Source: Amylibacter sp965261565 (GTDB lineage: Bacteria > Pseudomonadota > Alphaproteobacteria > Rhodobacterales > Rhodobacteraceae). Taken from it: a DNA stretch of 64,000 nt. The position numbers and the translations under genes were made by a program. Below are positions 17,422 through 25,731 of the stretch, one piece after another. Position 1 is the first letter of the stretch. Each line of letters opens with the position of its first letter. The DNA is taken from the NCBI GenBank assembly GCA_965261565.1, contig OZ253460.1, positions 1,116,001 to 1,180,000 of the forward strand. Direction: 5' to 3'. The notes under the pieces are model-generated. The model did not search any database, had not been told where the DNA came from, and worked only from the letters and a program-made list of their open reading frames with translations.

Positions 17422-17814
17422 TTACGTCTTGGAGTGGGGATATTTTGGCAGATCGTCGCGAATATGCAACCAATCTAATTTACTATCGTAATGCACGTGG
17501 AATTTTGGTTCAAAATTTTGCGGGTTTTCCAGGCTTGCGGCATATAGATGAATTTCACCTGCGTAATGTTCCGCCTGAAACGCCATCGGTGTGCCGCATG
17601 TGCCGCAAAAATACCGCTGAACGCCTTTTGAAGAGTGATAGGTTTTCGGTGTTTCAGCTGTCCATTTAAAATTGCTCAACGGCACACCGATAAAGGCTAC
17701 AACAGGGGCAGCACAATTCCGTCGGCAATCATCGCAATGACAAAAACAGGCCCATGTCTGTTCGCCTGAATATTCCCAAGATGTGGTGCCGCACAGGCAA
17801 TGTCCCTTGGTCAT
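17422..17814 (-). CDS. GFA/CENP-V-type zinc-binding protein
   Basis: This 130-residue protein has the Mss4-like fold of the glutathione-dependent formaldehyde-activating family. Zinc ligands are visible in CLCGTTSW (residues 6-13), CFCHCDDCRR (about 23-32) and YFCGTCGTP near 94. These proteins bind Zn and often act on small thiol adducts, but the true reaction is unknown for most members. It lies within the cobalamin operon between the phosphatase-like gene (1-base gap) and cobO. Confidence 0.88.
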   Translation of the reverse strand: MTKGHCLCGTTSWEYSGEQTWACFCHCDDCRRNCAAPVVAFIGVPLSNFKWTAETPKTYHSSKGVQRYFCGTCGTPMAFQAEHYAGEIHLYAASLENPQNFEPKFHVHYDSKLDWLHIRDDLPKYPHSKT

Positions 17815-17815
17815 G

Positions 17816-18145
17816 TCAGTACCTTAAAAATGCTAATTTTGAAGTTAATATGTCAACCAGTTCAGGCTGCATATACTCATAATTGTCGGGAATGCCCAAA
17901 CACCTGACCGTTTTATCGTTCAAAGCGGATTTAAAAAGACTGTTAAGCTTTTTCTTTTGCTTAAGCTCCATCACGATAATTCTATCGGCCCATTCGATTT
18001 CGTTCAAAGATATGACTGTATCCGCATCATTGCTAACACCTGCGCAATCGGTGACGGCAAAGCCCCAGTTTGCCACAATAACCGCCGCTGTTGGGCTGCG
18101 TTTGCGGGCTTTGCCGCAGACGAATAAAACGTGGAGCTTGGTCAT
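17816..18145 (-). CDS. Low-molecular-weight tyrosine-phosphatase-like protein
   Basis: This is a compact 109-residue relative of LMW protein tyrosine phosphatases. The P-loop FVCGKARKRSPTA retains the C-x5-R-S signature (C10, R16, S17), but the loop residues are basic instead of the usual LGNICRS. The C-terminal segment LGIPDNYEYMQPELVDIL contains an aspartate that could replace the general acid of the DPY motif. Its start overlaps the cobN stop by four bases, so it is translationally coupled to cobN. The physiological substrate is unknown. Confidence 0.85.
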   Translation of the reverse strand: MTKLHVLFVCGKARKRSPTAAVIVANWGFAVTDCAGVSNDADTVISLNEIEWADRIIVMELKQKKKLNSLFKSALNDKTVRCLGIPDNYEYMQPELVDILTSKLAFLRY

Positions 18146-21100
18146 AACAGCCGCTCAATCAAGGCCCGCGCTGAATTGGATTTGGGCACCCATAACCCAC
18201 GGTCTATCGCCTCTTGCAAGCGTTCGGCCATTTCGCGCAGGGCGGCGGGGTTGTGCTCTTCGATAAAGCTGCGGGTATCATCATCTTCCAAAAACGCGTG
18301 GTGCACCAGATCGAAATGATGGTTCTTGACCGCCCCCGTGGTAGCGGCAAAGGCAAACATGTAATCCAGTGTCGCGGCCATTTCAAACGCGCCCTTATAA
18401 CCGTGACGTTTCACGCCTTCGATCCATTTCGGATTTATCACGCGGGAACGCACAACACGGCCTATTTCTTCGTCTAGTGTGCGGATGACGGGTCGTTCGG
18501 GCCGCGAATGGTCGTTGTGATAGATCGGGCGATCTACCCCTTGCAATGATTTCACGGCAGCCGCTGCCCCGCCTTCAAACTGATAATAATCGTCGCTGTC
18601 CAGCACGTCATGTTCGCGGTTGTCTTGGTTTTGCACTATCGCATCCACACGTGAAAGCTGGGCTTCCATTGCACTGCGTGCGCGCGTTCCTTGCGCGTCC
18701 TTGCTGTAAGCGTAGCTACCCCATTCAAGGTAAGCGTCGCCCAGATCAGCGGCGTCATTCCACAAACGTTCATCGATCATCGCTTGCAGACCCGCGCCAT
18801 AGGCGCCGGGCTTTGCGCCAAACACGCGGTACTGCTCTTCGCCTTTGGCGTGTGCTGCTGCCGCAGGGTTCATATCGTGTGGTTCATCTAGTTCCATCAC
18901 CGCGCGGGCCGCACTATCAACCAATGCAATCAGTTGCGGGAAAGCATCGCGGAAAAAGCCCGAAATGCGCAAGGTGACATCCACGCGCGGGCGATCAAGT
19001 ACGGAAAGCGGCAGAATTTCAAAACCTGTCACACGGCGGTTGGCACCGTCCCACTTCGGTTTGACCCCCATCAAGGCCAAGGCCTGCGCAATGTCGTCGC
19101 CGCCGGTACGCATATTGGCAGTGCCCCATGCAGTCAGCAACATTGAACGCGGCCAGTCACCTTGGTCTTGCAGGTGGCGTTCGATCAAAAGGTTGGCGGA
19201 TTTCCAGCCCAATGCCCAAGCAGTGGGGGTGGGTACTGCGCGACTATCGACCGAGAAAAAGTTCCGCCCCGTAGGCAATACATCCAACCGCCCGCGTGTG
19301 GGCGCACCGGATGGTGCAGGGGCAACAAATTGCCCTTCTAGGGCGGCAAGAAGCCCCTTTATTTCCGAAGGCCCGCAAGCCTGAACTGTCGGGCGTACTT
19401 GCGCGTTTATACCGTCAAGAACCGCCTGACTGTATTCGCCAACGGCCCCTTGCCCTGTAATCATCAAACCTGCCAGCAACTCAACCCGCTCAACGGTATC
19501 ACCGTTACTGCGCCATGTATCCGTTGCAACCGCAGCCAGTTCTTGTGGTTTCCCAGCTGTCCATTTTTCCGCCATATCACAATCCAGCGGGTCAAATGCC
19601 AAGCCCAAATCTTTGACAATAGCCCGCTGCAATGATGCATCCGCCGCTTTGCCAGTCCCACGTGGTACCCGCACTAAAGCCTGAATAAGATCAGCCTCTA
19701 ACCCGGCTTCAGGGGATTGCCCGAATATATGTAATCCGTCGCGGATTTGCGCTTCCTTCAACTCGCACAAATACTCGTCAAGTTTCGCTAGGTCGCGGTC
19801 TTCGTCATCCCCCGAAAGCCCCGCATCTTCATCCAATCCCGTGACGGTTGTCAGCGCCAAAATCTCGCGGCGGATATACTCTATACGGCGCGGATCAACC
19901 CCTGCGGCTTCATAATATTCATCTACCAAAGCTTCCAGATCGCGCAATGGCCCATAGGTTTCGGCGCGTGTCATCGGCGGGGTCAGGTGATCTATAATCA
20001 CCGCAGAGCTACGCCGCTTCGCTTGCGTGCCTTCGCCCGGATCATTAACGATAAACGGATAAATATGCGGTGTTGGCCCAAGGATCACCTCGGGCAGGCA
20101 GGTGTCTGACAGGGCCAACGCCTTACCCGGCAGCCATTCCAGATTGCCGTGTTTGCCCATGTGTATCAATGCGTGCGCACCAAATTGATTGCGCAGCCAA
20201 AAATAGAACGCAAGGTAGTTGTGCGGCGGTACCAGATCAGGCGAATGGTAGGTGTCTTTGGGGTCAATGTTATAGCCGCGTGCGGGTTGCACCCCGACAA
20301 CTACACTGCCGAAACTGAAGATCGACAGTGAAAACCGTCCGCAATCCACTTCGCCAGGTGTATAAAACGGATCTTGTTCGGGCTTACCCCAGCGGTCTTC
20401 GATCTTTTCACGCACTTCCCATGGCAGTTGTCCGTAAGCGATCTGGTAATCCGCCATCGACATATCCACACCGCCCACACGCGTGGCGCGATCGGTTAGC
20501 CAGTTGGTCGGGCCAGCCATGATTTGATCCATCAGAGCTTTGCTGTCTTTGGGGATGTTATGCAGATTATAACCTTGCTCTGCCAGTGCGTTCAGCGTGT
20601 GAACCGTGCCCGCAGGCGTATCCAACCCAACACCGTTCGCCAGCCGCCCGTCCTTGTTGGGATAGTTTGCAAGGATAATCCCAACCTTGCGGTCAGCGGG
20701 GGCGGTGTGGCGTAGCTTGGTCCAGTTTTTTGCTAAGTCGGCAACAAATTCGATACGGTCACCACGGGCGCGGTAGGTGGCGATGGGGCATTGGGTGGCA
20801 TCGTCGAAATAAGCCTCTCCTTTGAACGAAACCGCACGTGACAGAATGCGCCCGTCAACTTCAGGCAGGGCGACGTTCATCGCGATGTCGCGGGCAGACA
20901 AGCCGTTTAAACCGTCTTCCCACGCTTGTTCCGATGCTGCCGAAAGCACGACTTGAAAAACGGGTGAATGATTTGCAGCGGCCATAGCCAATGGGTTAGC
21001 AGCACCTTGTCCATGTTCATCCTGATGCGGGGAACCAACCGCAAAGCTGGTGCAGTTCAAAATGACGGATGGCTTTGCGGCTTCAAACAGGCTTTGCATG

Positions 21101-21843
21101 GTGGCAACTGAAACTTCGTCTTTCAGGGATGCCACAAAAATCGGCAGTGGGTTCAATCCGCGTTTCAACAGGCTTTTGACCAACCTGTTGATCGGGTTCA
21201 ACCCTGCACCTTGCACCAGTGCACGGTAGAATATAATCGGGACGATGGGTGCGCCATCTGTCCAGTTTGCTTGTGCCGCGCTCAAGTCAGCGATGCCCGC
21301 ACCTGGCCAGTAAACCCCTGCACGCAACAGCGGTTTCGCCCCTTCGGGCTTGTCAGAGCCAATGAGCATCGCATTGGCATAGCGCAGAAAGTTCTCGGCA
21401 TTCTGCGGTCCGCCTTCAACCATATAGGCCCATAGGGCTTCCCAGTTTTCGCGGCCCACAGTGGACAGATCCCACAACTCTTGATCAGGTTTATCGTCGC
21501 CTGGCAGGGCAACAAAGGGGATGCCCGCAACGCCCAAGCGGGATGCGTATTGTTCCAGCCCGTATTTCCAATAACCTGTGCCGCCCAACACACGGGCGAT
21601 GACCAGTTTTGATTTTTGCGCACAGTTTTCAATGTGCAGATCAACCGACATCGGGTGTTGCAGGTGCATCATACTGGCAAGCCGCAAGCTGCCCGTATTA
21701 TCCAGCACTGAATGCGCTTCAGAAAGGCCCGCAAGTTCAGTGTCCGCCGCCGAGATAAATACGATATCGGCAGGGGTTTGGCCCAGATCAAAGGGTTCTG
21801 ATCCGTCGTCTATACTTCCGGGTGTTGCGGCCAACAGATGCAT
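18142..21843 (-). CDS. cobN: Cobaltochelatase subunit CobN
   Basis: This 1233-residue large subunit of the ATP-dependent aerobic cobaltochelatase inserts Co2+ into hydrogenobyrinic acid a,c-diamide, together with CobS and CobT (not in this window). It shows the CobN/BchH domain throughout, with hallmark stretches such as GKHGNLEWLPGKA near residue 560 and GEGTQAKRRSSAVIIDHL near 600. Length is normal. It is the central gene of the cobW - GNAT - cobN - phosphatase - GFA - cobO - DUF5665 operon, with spacings from one base to a four-base overlap. Confidence 0.96.
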   Translation of the reverse strand: MHLLAATPGSIDDGSEPFDLGQTPADIVFISAADTELAGLSEAHSVLDNTGSLRLASMMHLQHPMSVDLHIENCAQKSKLVIARVLGGTGYWKYGLEQYASRLGVAGIPFVALPGDDKPDQELWDLSTVGRENWEALWAYMVEGGPQNAENFLRYANAMLIGSDKPEGAKPLLRAGVYWPGAGIADLSAAQANWTDGAPIVPIIFYRALVQGAGLNPINRLVKSLLKRGLNPLPIFVASLKDEVSVATMQSLFEAAKPSVILNCTSFAVGSPHQDEHGQGAANPLAMAAANHSPVFQVVLSAASEQAWEDGLNGLSARDIAMNVALPEVDGRILSRAVSFKGEAYFDDATQCPIATYRARGDRIEFVADLAKNWTKLRHTAPADRKVGIILANYPNKDGRLANGVGLDTPAGTVHTLNALAEQGYNLHNIPKDSKALMDQIMAGPTNWLTDRATRVGGVDMSMADYQIAYGQLPWEVREKIEDRWGKPEQDPFYTPGEVDCGRFSLSIFSFGSVVVGVQPARGYNIDPKDTYHSPDLVPPHNYLAFYFWLRNQFGAHALIHMGKHGNLEWLPGKALALSDTCLPEVILGPTPHIYPFIVNDPGEGTQAKRRSSAVIIDHLTPPMTRAETYGPLRDLEALVDEYYEAAGVDPRRIEYIRREILALTTVTGLDEDAGLSGDDEDRDLAKLDEYLCELKEAQIRDGLHIFGQSPEAGLEADLIQALVRVPRGTGKAADASLQRAIVKDLGLAFDPLDCDMAEKWTAGKPQELAAVATDTWRSNGDTVERVELLAGLMITGQGAVGEYSQAVLDGINAQVRPTVQACGPSEIKGLLAALEGQFVAPAPSGAPTRGRLDVLPTGRNFFSVDSRAVPTPTAWALGWKSANLLIERHLQDQGDWPRSMLLTAWGTANMRTGGDDIAQALALMGVKPKWDGANRRVTGFEILPLSVLDRPRVDVTLRISGFFRDAFPQLIALVDSAARAVMELDEPHDMNPAAAAHAKGEEQYRVFGAKPGAYGAGLQAMIDERLWNDAADLGDAYLEWGSYAYSKDAQGTRARSAMEAQLSRVDAIVQNQDNREHDVLDSDDYYQFEGGAAAAVKSLQGVDRPIYHNDHSRPERPVIRTLDEEIGRVVRSRVINPKWIEGVKRHGYKGAFEMAATLDYMFAFAATTGAVKNHHFDLVHHAFLEDDDTRSFIEEHNPAALREMAERLQEAIDRGLWVPKSNSARALIERLL

Positions 21844-21844
21844 A

Positions 21845-22300
21845 TTACAGGGCCTTTTGCATGAACAAGCTGACAGGGTCGTCTGCGTAAGGGCCGAATT
21901 TTTCGCAAACCGTGTAACCTAAAGATTTGTAAAGTGTGACAGCGGCGGCTAACTTATCACCCGTTTCCAGTTTTACCGACTGCAACCCTTGCGCCTTTGC
22001 TTGTGCTTCAAGATGCGCCATCAGGATTTTGGCCATACCCAGACCCCGCGCATGATCGGGAACGTAAAGCCGTTTAACCTCACCATATGCGCCTTCATTA
22101 ACTAAGGCGACACAACCCATGGCTTTGCCAGCTTTACGCGCAACAAAGAAAGCAACTTTGTCATCCAGCAATTCATCGGCCGTGAAAGTGAAACACTCAT
22201 CTGCCGAATAAACTGCCCGCAACGCGGCCTCACTGCCATTGATCAGCCTATGCCCGTCATCAGTGACGGGGCTTTCCTGTGAGACGTAGATTTGCGTCAC
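21845..22300 (-). CDS. GNAT-family N-acetyltransferase
   Basis: This 151-residue acyltransferase has the acetyl-CoA-binding motif A (VKRLYVPDHARGLGMAKILM, about residues 77-96) and the following beta-bulge region (LETGDKLAAAVTLYKSLGY). The substrate is unknown. It overlaps cobW by four bases upstream and lies one base before cobN, so it is firmly embedded in the cobalamin operon. That location suggests an accessory role, though it may simply be co-regulated. Confidence 0.85.
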   Translation of the reverse strand: MTQIYVSQESPVTDDGHRLINGSEAALRAVYSADECFTFTADELLDDKVAFFVARKAGKAMGCVALVNEGAYGEVKRLYVPDHARGLGMAKILMAHLEAQAKAQGLQSVKLETGDKLAAAVTLYKSLGYTVCEKFGPYADDPVSLFMQKAL

Positions 22301-23370
22301 GCTTGCAGGGCCTTAGTTATGGTGTCTTGGTCCAGTCCGGCCTGCCCGATCACAACCAGCCGTGTAATACGCGGGCCACTGCCGAACGGTTTGTCGAAAT
22401 AACTTTCAATGCGCGGCCCGACGGCTTGTACGGTCAGGCGCATCGGTTTGCCTGCAACTGCGGCAAAACCTTTCAAGCGTAAAATATCGTGTTCACGGAT
22501 GATGTTTGCGACCTGTTCGGAAAACGCGGCAATGTTTGTAATCTCACCCCGTTCCACAACAAAGCTTTCAAACTCGTCATGATCGTGGTCATGGTGGTGG
22601 TGATGATCGTCGTGGCCCTCTTCATGGCCGTCGTCATCGTGATGATGGTGATGATGCGCGTGGCGCATTTCCATATCATCTTCGGCGCCAATGCCTTGAC
22701 CCAATAGAACATCCACAGGCAATGCCCCCATGGTGGTCTTGATCACCTGTACACCTGCACGGCTATCATTCTTCAGTTTGCTAACAAGCTCGACGGCTGC
22801 GGCTTCACCCAACAGATCGGATTTATTCACCACGATCATATCGGCACAAGCCACCTGATCTTCAAACAATTCGGACAGCGGCGTTTCATGATCCAGATTT
22901 TCATCCTGCGCACGCTGCGCATCCACAGCTTCCACCGAATGGGCGAAACGACCTTCGGATACGGCTTTGCCGTCAACCACCGTGACCACGCTGTCAACGG
23001 TAACTTTGGTTTTTATGCCGGGCCAGTTGAATGCCTGTACCAGCGGTTGCGGCAGGGCTAATCCCGAAGTTTCAATCACGATATGATCAGGCTTTGGATC
23101 ACGTGCCAGAAGCTGCTCAATGGTCGGGATAAACTCATCAGCAACAGTGCAGCAAATGCAGCCGTTGGATAGTTCCACCACATCGTCTTCGGTGCAGGTT
23201 TCATCGCCACATCCGGTTAGAATATCGCCATCCACACCAAGATCGCCAAATTCATTGATGATTAGTGCAATACGCTTACCGCTTGCATTTTGCAACATGT
23301 GGCGAATGAGGGTGGTTTTACCTGCGCCCAGAAAGCCTGTGACAACAGTTGCGGGTATTTTTTGGGCCAT
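22297..23370 (-). CDS. cobW: CobW-type G3E GTPase, metallochaperone
   Basis: This 357-residue G3E-family GTPase is thought to deliver Co2+ for corrin synthesis. It shows the Walker A motif GFLGAGKTT (12-20), the metal-binding CxCC motif GCICC (70-74), the Walker B/guanine-base elements (VVNKSDLLG near 180), and a C-terminal CobW domain. A long His/Asp-rich loop at about residues 230-265 contains runs of up to six histidines and probably buffers metal. It starts the cobN operon and is divergent from the DUF1636 gene with 63 bases between them. Confidence 0.93.
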   Translation of the reverse strand: MAQKIPATVVTGFLGAGKTTLIRHMLQNASGKRIALIINEFGDLGVDGDILTGCGDETCTEDDVVELSNGCICCTVADEFIPTIEQLLARDPKPDHIVIETSGLALPQPLVQAFNWPGIKTKVTVDSVVTVVDGKAVSEGRFAHSVEAVDAQRAQDENLDHETPLSELFEDQVACADMIVVNKSDLLGEAAAVELVSKLKNDSRAGVQVIKTTMGALPVDVLLGQGIGAEDDMEMRHAHHHHHHDDDGHEEGHDDHHHHHDHDHDEFESFVVERGEITNIAAFSEQVANIIREHDILRLKGFAAVAGKPMRLTVQAVGPRIESYFDKPFGSGPRITRLVVIGQAGLDQDTITKALQA

Positions 23371-23433
23371 TAGGGGTTCCGATCGACAAAGTTCTGGAAG
23401 TTATAGTAAATGAGATAAGCAGAGTCATTAGCC

Positions 23434-23883
23434 ATGTCTTGCCGCAACCTGACAGGTGCGTTAGTGGGATATGCAACCGAAGTGCTTAATGTGAAAGCTA
23501 ATAAGTTGCGCCATACAGTTTTTATCTGCTCGACATGCCTTAAAGATGATGAAGACACTCCGAAAGGTGTGGCTTTGGCAGAGGCATTGAAGGGTGTTTT
23601 TGCTGCTTCCAGTAAGGCCGAAATCCGTGATTTCAACATAGAAACTTTTGAATGCATGTCAGCCTGCGCTAACCCTGTAGCCGTTTCATTTCGGGCTAAA
23701 GGTAAGGCTGCATATATGTTTTCAGGTATTGATCCCGCTAAAGACCAGCAGGATATCCTGGCCTTTGCACGCCTGTATATTGCAGCAAAAGACGGCTGGA
23801 TTGAAGATGCACGACCCTGCGGGCGATTGCGCTTTTGCCTGTTGGGGCGCATTCCCGCAGATCCCATCACGGCACCTGAATAA
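23434..23883 (+). CDS. DUF1636 metal-binding (thioredoxin-like) protein
   Basis: This protein of up to 149 residues matches DUF1636, small predicted [2Fe-2S] or metal-binding proteins linked to cobalamin genes. Cysteines occur at VFICSTCLKDD (about 31-34), in FECMSACANP near 72-76, and in RPCGRLRFC. The pairing resembles thioredoxin-like ferredoxins. The first 20 residues are poorly convincing; a GTG at about 23491 is an alternative start. It lies between two minus-strand cobalt units, divergent from cobW, and its 3' end overlaps the His-rich gene by 17 bases in convergent orientation. Confidence 0.8.
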   Translation: MSCRNLTGALVGYATEVLNVKANKLRHTVFICSTCLKDDEDTPKGVALAEALKGVFAASSKAEIRDFNIETFECMSACANPVAVSFRAKGKAAYMFSGIDPAKDQQDILAFARLYIAAKDGWIEDARPCGRLRFCLLGRIPADPITAPE

Positions 23884-24349
23884 TCGCATCAGCACTTAAG
23901 GGCTGATCGCCAACACTCAGAGGGCTGTGGTCGTTTGCGTACAGAGAAACGGTTACTGTAGTTTCACCGGACGGCAGGCTGCCGATATGCATCCAAGGCG
24001 CATAAATACGCGCCAGTTTTTCGCCATTCACATAGACATGCGCATGGCCTTCGCCCGCGATAGGGGCCTGGTTTACGTTTTTCGGTGTGAAGGTGAAGTT
24101 GGTTGTGATTACTTCAAGGTTCCAACCAGCCGCCGCATCAGGGTGCAGGGCGATTTTTATGGTTGGGGCATCGTCGCCTTCAGGCAATACGATCATTTTC
24201 CCGTGGCCATGGCCATGATCCGTGGTGGCATTATGATCACTACCGTGATCGTGGCCGTCCAGTGTGATGCCGTTTGCGGCCGCCAGAATAAAGCCCAGGC
24301 CGCTACCAAAAAACAGACCTATCAGTAAAAGTGCAAATGGTTTACGCAT
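23867..24349 (-). CDS. Histidine-rich periplasmic protein of the Cbt cluster
   Basis: This 160-residue exported protein has an N-terminal hydrophobic segment (about 5-25) that is a signal or anchor. A His/Asp-rich metal-binding stretch follows at about residues 31-51 (LDGHDHGSDHN, DHGHGHGK). The remainder looks like a beta-sandwich (IKIALHPDAAAGWNLEVITTN). It ends with polar strands and has no cysteine. It follows cbtA by 59 bases on the same strand and so lies downstream of the cobalamin riboswitch. The inferred role is periplasmic capture of Co2+ for CbtAB; this is not established. Confidence 0.75.
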   Translation of the reverse strand: MRKPFALLLIGLFFGSGLGFILAAANGITLDGHDHGSDHNATTDHGHGHGKMIVLPEGDDAPTIKIALHPDAAAGWNLEVITTNFTFTPKNVNQAPIAGEGHAHVYVNGEKLARIYAPWMHIGSLPSGETTVTVSLYANDHSPLSVGDQPLSADAIIQVP

Positions 24350-24408
24350 TTTGCCCTCGTAATATTTGATGGGTTAAGGCACTGCCCGTTATCGGGCAGC
24401 CCTAATTT

Positions 24409-25086
24409 TTAGGCGTCTGCTTCGCGTTTCCAGAAATATGCTGCCATCAGGCCAAGCATGGCCCATGCGGCAAGGTTCACACCAAACACGCGGGCGGCAA
24501 ACAGGCTGCCCAGCTCAGGCGGCGTGGTGCCGGTGAACATATCCGGATGTGGTGCACCGATTGCATGGGGCAGTACCAGCAAAATGATCGCCAACCCCCA
24601 AGCCTTCCAGCTTTGACCGAAAGCCAGCAACGCCATTGCAAGGGCTGCCGCCGCTACCGTTGGGAACCACCACATTTGACGCATGGCAACCTCTGCCGCC
24701 GCACTGCCGGGAACCTCTGGTGACAGGCTGATGCCAGGGGCTAATTGCACAGCGATAAAGCCTGCTAAACCCCAAAGGATACCTTTGCGCGGGGTTATTT
24801 CCACACCGCGCTCATCGGCCAGAGCCATAGCTGCAACCAACATCAGACCGTAACCTGTAAAGATCAGCGCACCAAACAGAATGCTTAGGCTGTTGCGTAC
24901 CATCTCATAGGAAATGGCTGGACCATGGGCCATACTACCAGTTTCACCGAAATGTACCTTGGCACCGGTTTCATAAAGTTCTGCATGTAGCAATACGGGT
25001 TGCACAAAGAAAAATTGCAGCACGGCGAAAATCAACCCTGCGGCAAAACCAGCGAACACTGCGCTGGTCAATATGCGTGAGAGCAT
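24409..25086 (-). CDS. cbtA: Cobalt transporter subunit CbtA
   Basis: This 225-residue inner-membrane protein has about six helices and matches CbtA, a predicted B12-regulated cobalt permease subunit. A conserved charged/aromatic periplasmic loop (LLHAELYETG near 33-42) and a His/Pro-rich turn (LPHAIGAPHPDMF near 172) are visible. Its start lies three bases after the cbtB stop, and both follow the cobalamin riboswitch, which would switch off cobalt import when cobalamin is plentiful. Confidence 0.92.
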   Translation of the reverse strand: MLSRILTSAVFAGFAAGLIFAVLQFFFVQPVLLHAELYETGAKVHFGETGSMAHGPAISYEMVRNSLSILFGALIFTGYGLMLVAAMALADERGVEITPRKGILWGLAGFIAVQLAPGISLSPEVPGSAAAEVAMRQMWWFPTVAAAALAMALLAFGQSWKAWGLAIILLVLPHAIGAPHPDMFTGTTPPELGSLFAARVFGVNLAAWAMLGLMAAYFWKREADA

Positions 25087-25089
25087 GTC

Positions 25090-25260
25090 TTAGTGGCAGG
25101 GAAAGCTTGATGCGTGGCGCATATCATGTGCGGCATCGTGCAATGTAGCAGCTTGTAGGTGACCAGCGAAAATCATGATGCCAAGGCCCATGAATGCCGC
25201 GAATGCGATAGCAAGTGTGCTTGAAGTTGCGCGTGTTGTTGTTTGTGTAATCGTTGTCAT
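25090..25260 (-). CDS. cbtB: Cobalt transporter subunit CbtB
   Basis: This 56-residue membrane protein has one helix (residues 15-33) and a His-rich C-terminus (LHDAAHDMRHASSFPCH). That ending is the diagnostic CbtB signature, thought to bind cobalt. The ATG follows GGAG at good spacing, and the stop is three bases before cbtA. It is the first gene after the cobalamin riboswitch. Confidence 0.92.
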   Translation of the reverse strand: MTTITQTTTRATSSTLAIAFAAFMGLGIMIFAGHLQAATLHDAAHDMRHASSFPCH

Positions 25261-25304
25261 AATAATCTCCTATGCCGTCACTCCCGACAGCTTTGGTTAA
25301 AGTC

Positions 25305-25510
25305 ACGCAAGGCTGGTTTCCTGACTTATGGATCATTGCGCGCCGTCTGCCTTCCCGGTGTTGCCACCAGTGGCTTGGTCGACGGGCGCTCACCACATAC
25401 AGTCGCGGGGGCGGTTGCGGCTTTAGGCCCCCCTTTTGGGTCGGCCCTGTCCACATTCCCATTTGATCCCCGAACGCTTTGCGCTCTAACGGGGAACCAT
25501 GCCCTTCCTT
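25305..25510 (-). promoter_or_regulatory. Cobalamin (B12) riboswitch
   Basis: Read on the minus strand, this leader contains the conserved cobalamin-aptamer blocks. An early GGTTCCCCGTT pairs with the late GGAAACCAGCC (closing stem), with GCGACTG in the middle. The B12-box core follows, GCCACTGG, then GGGAAGGC and the terminal AGTCAGGAAACCAGCC. The aptamer ends about 45 bases before the cbtB start, so control of cbtB translation or transcription is expected. Borders are approximate. Confidence 0.93.
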
Positions 25511-25731
25511 ATTGGCGATTTTGATACGCTCGGTCAAGAGGGTATGCGACCCGGATATGCACAATAGCGTCATATGGGTGGATGGTCGAAAGGGTTAATA
25601 TAAGCATAGAATAGCAATATATTGTGGATAACTCACCAAAATACGCAATATAGAGGGTATTGAAGGTTGACTCGCAGGGGGTCTACCCGACATTTTATAG
25701 TTTAACGGAATCACCGGGAGCAGACGCATCT

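Noticed and set aside
18546..18977. Long open frame antisense to cobN
   Set aside because: Arg/Pro/Ser-rich product without a ribosome site; typical shadow of a coding gene on the other strand.
22575..22665. Tandem short repeats resembling a CRISPR or microsatellite
   Set aside because: They are histidine and aspartate codons (CAC/CAT/GAT) of the metal-binding loop of cobW.
25622..25631. Perfect DnaA-box-like TTGTGGATAA upstream of smc
   Set aside because: Only one box, with no cluster, no A+T-rich unwinding region and no dnaA or parAB genes nearby; chance occurrence is likely.
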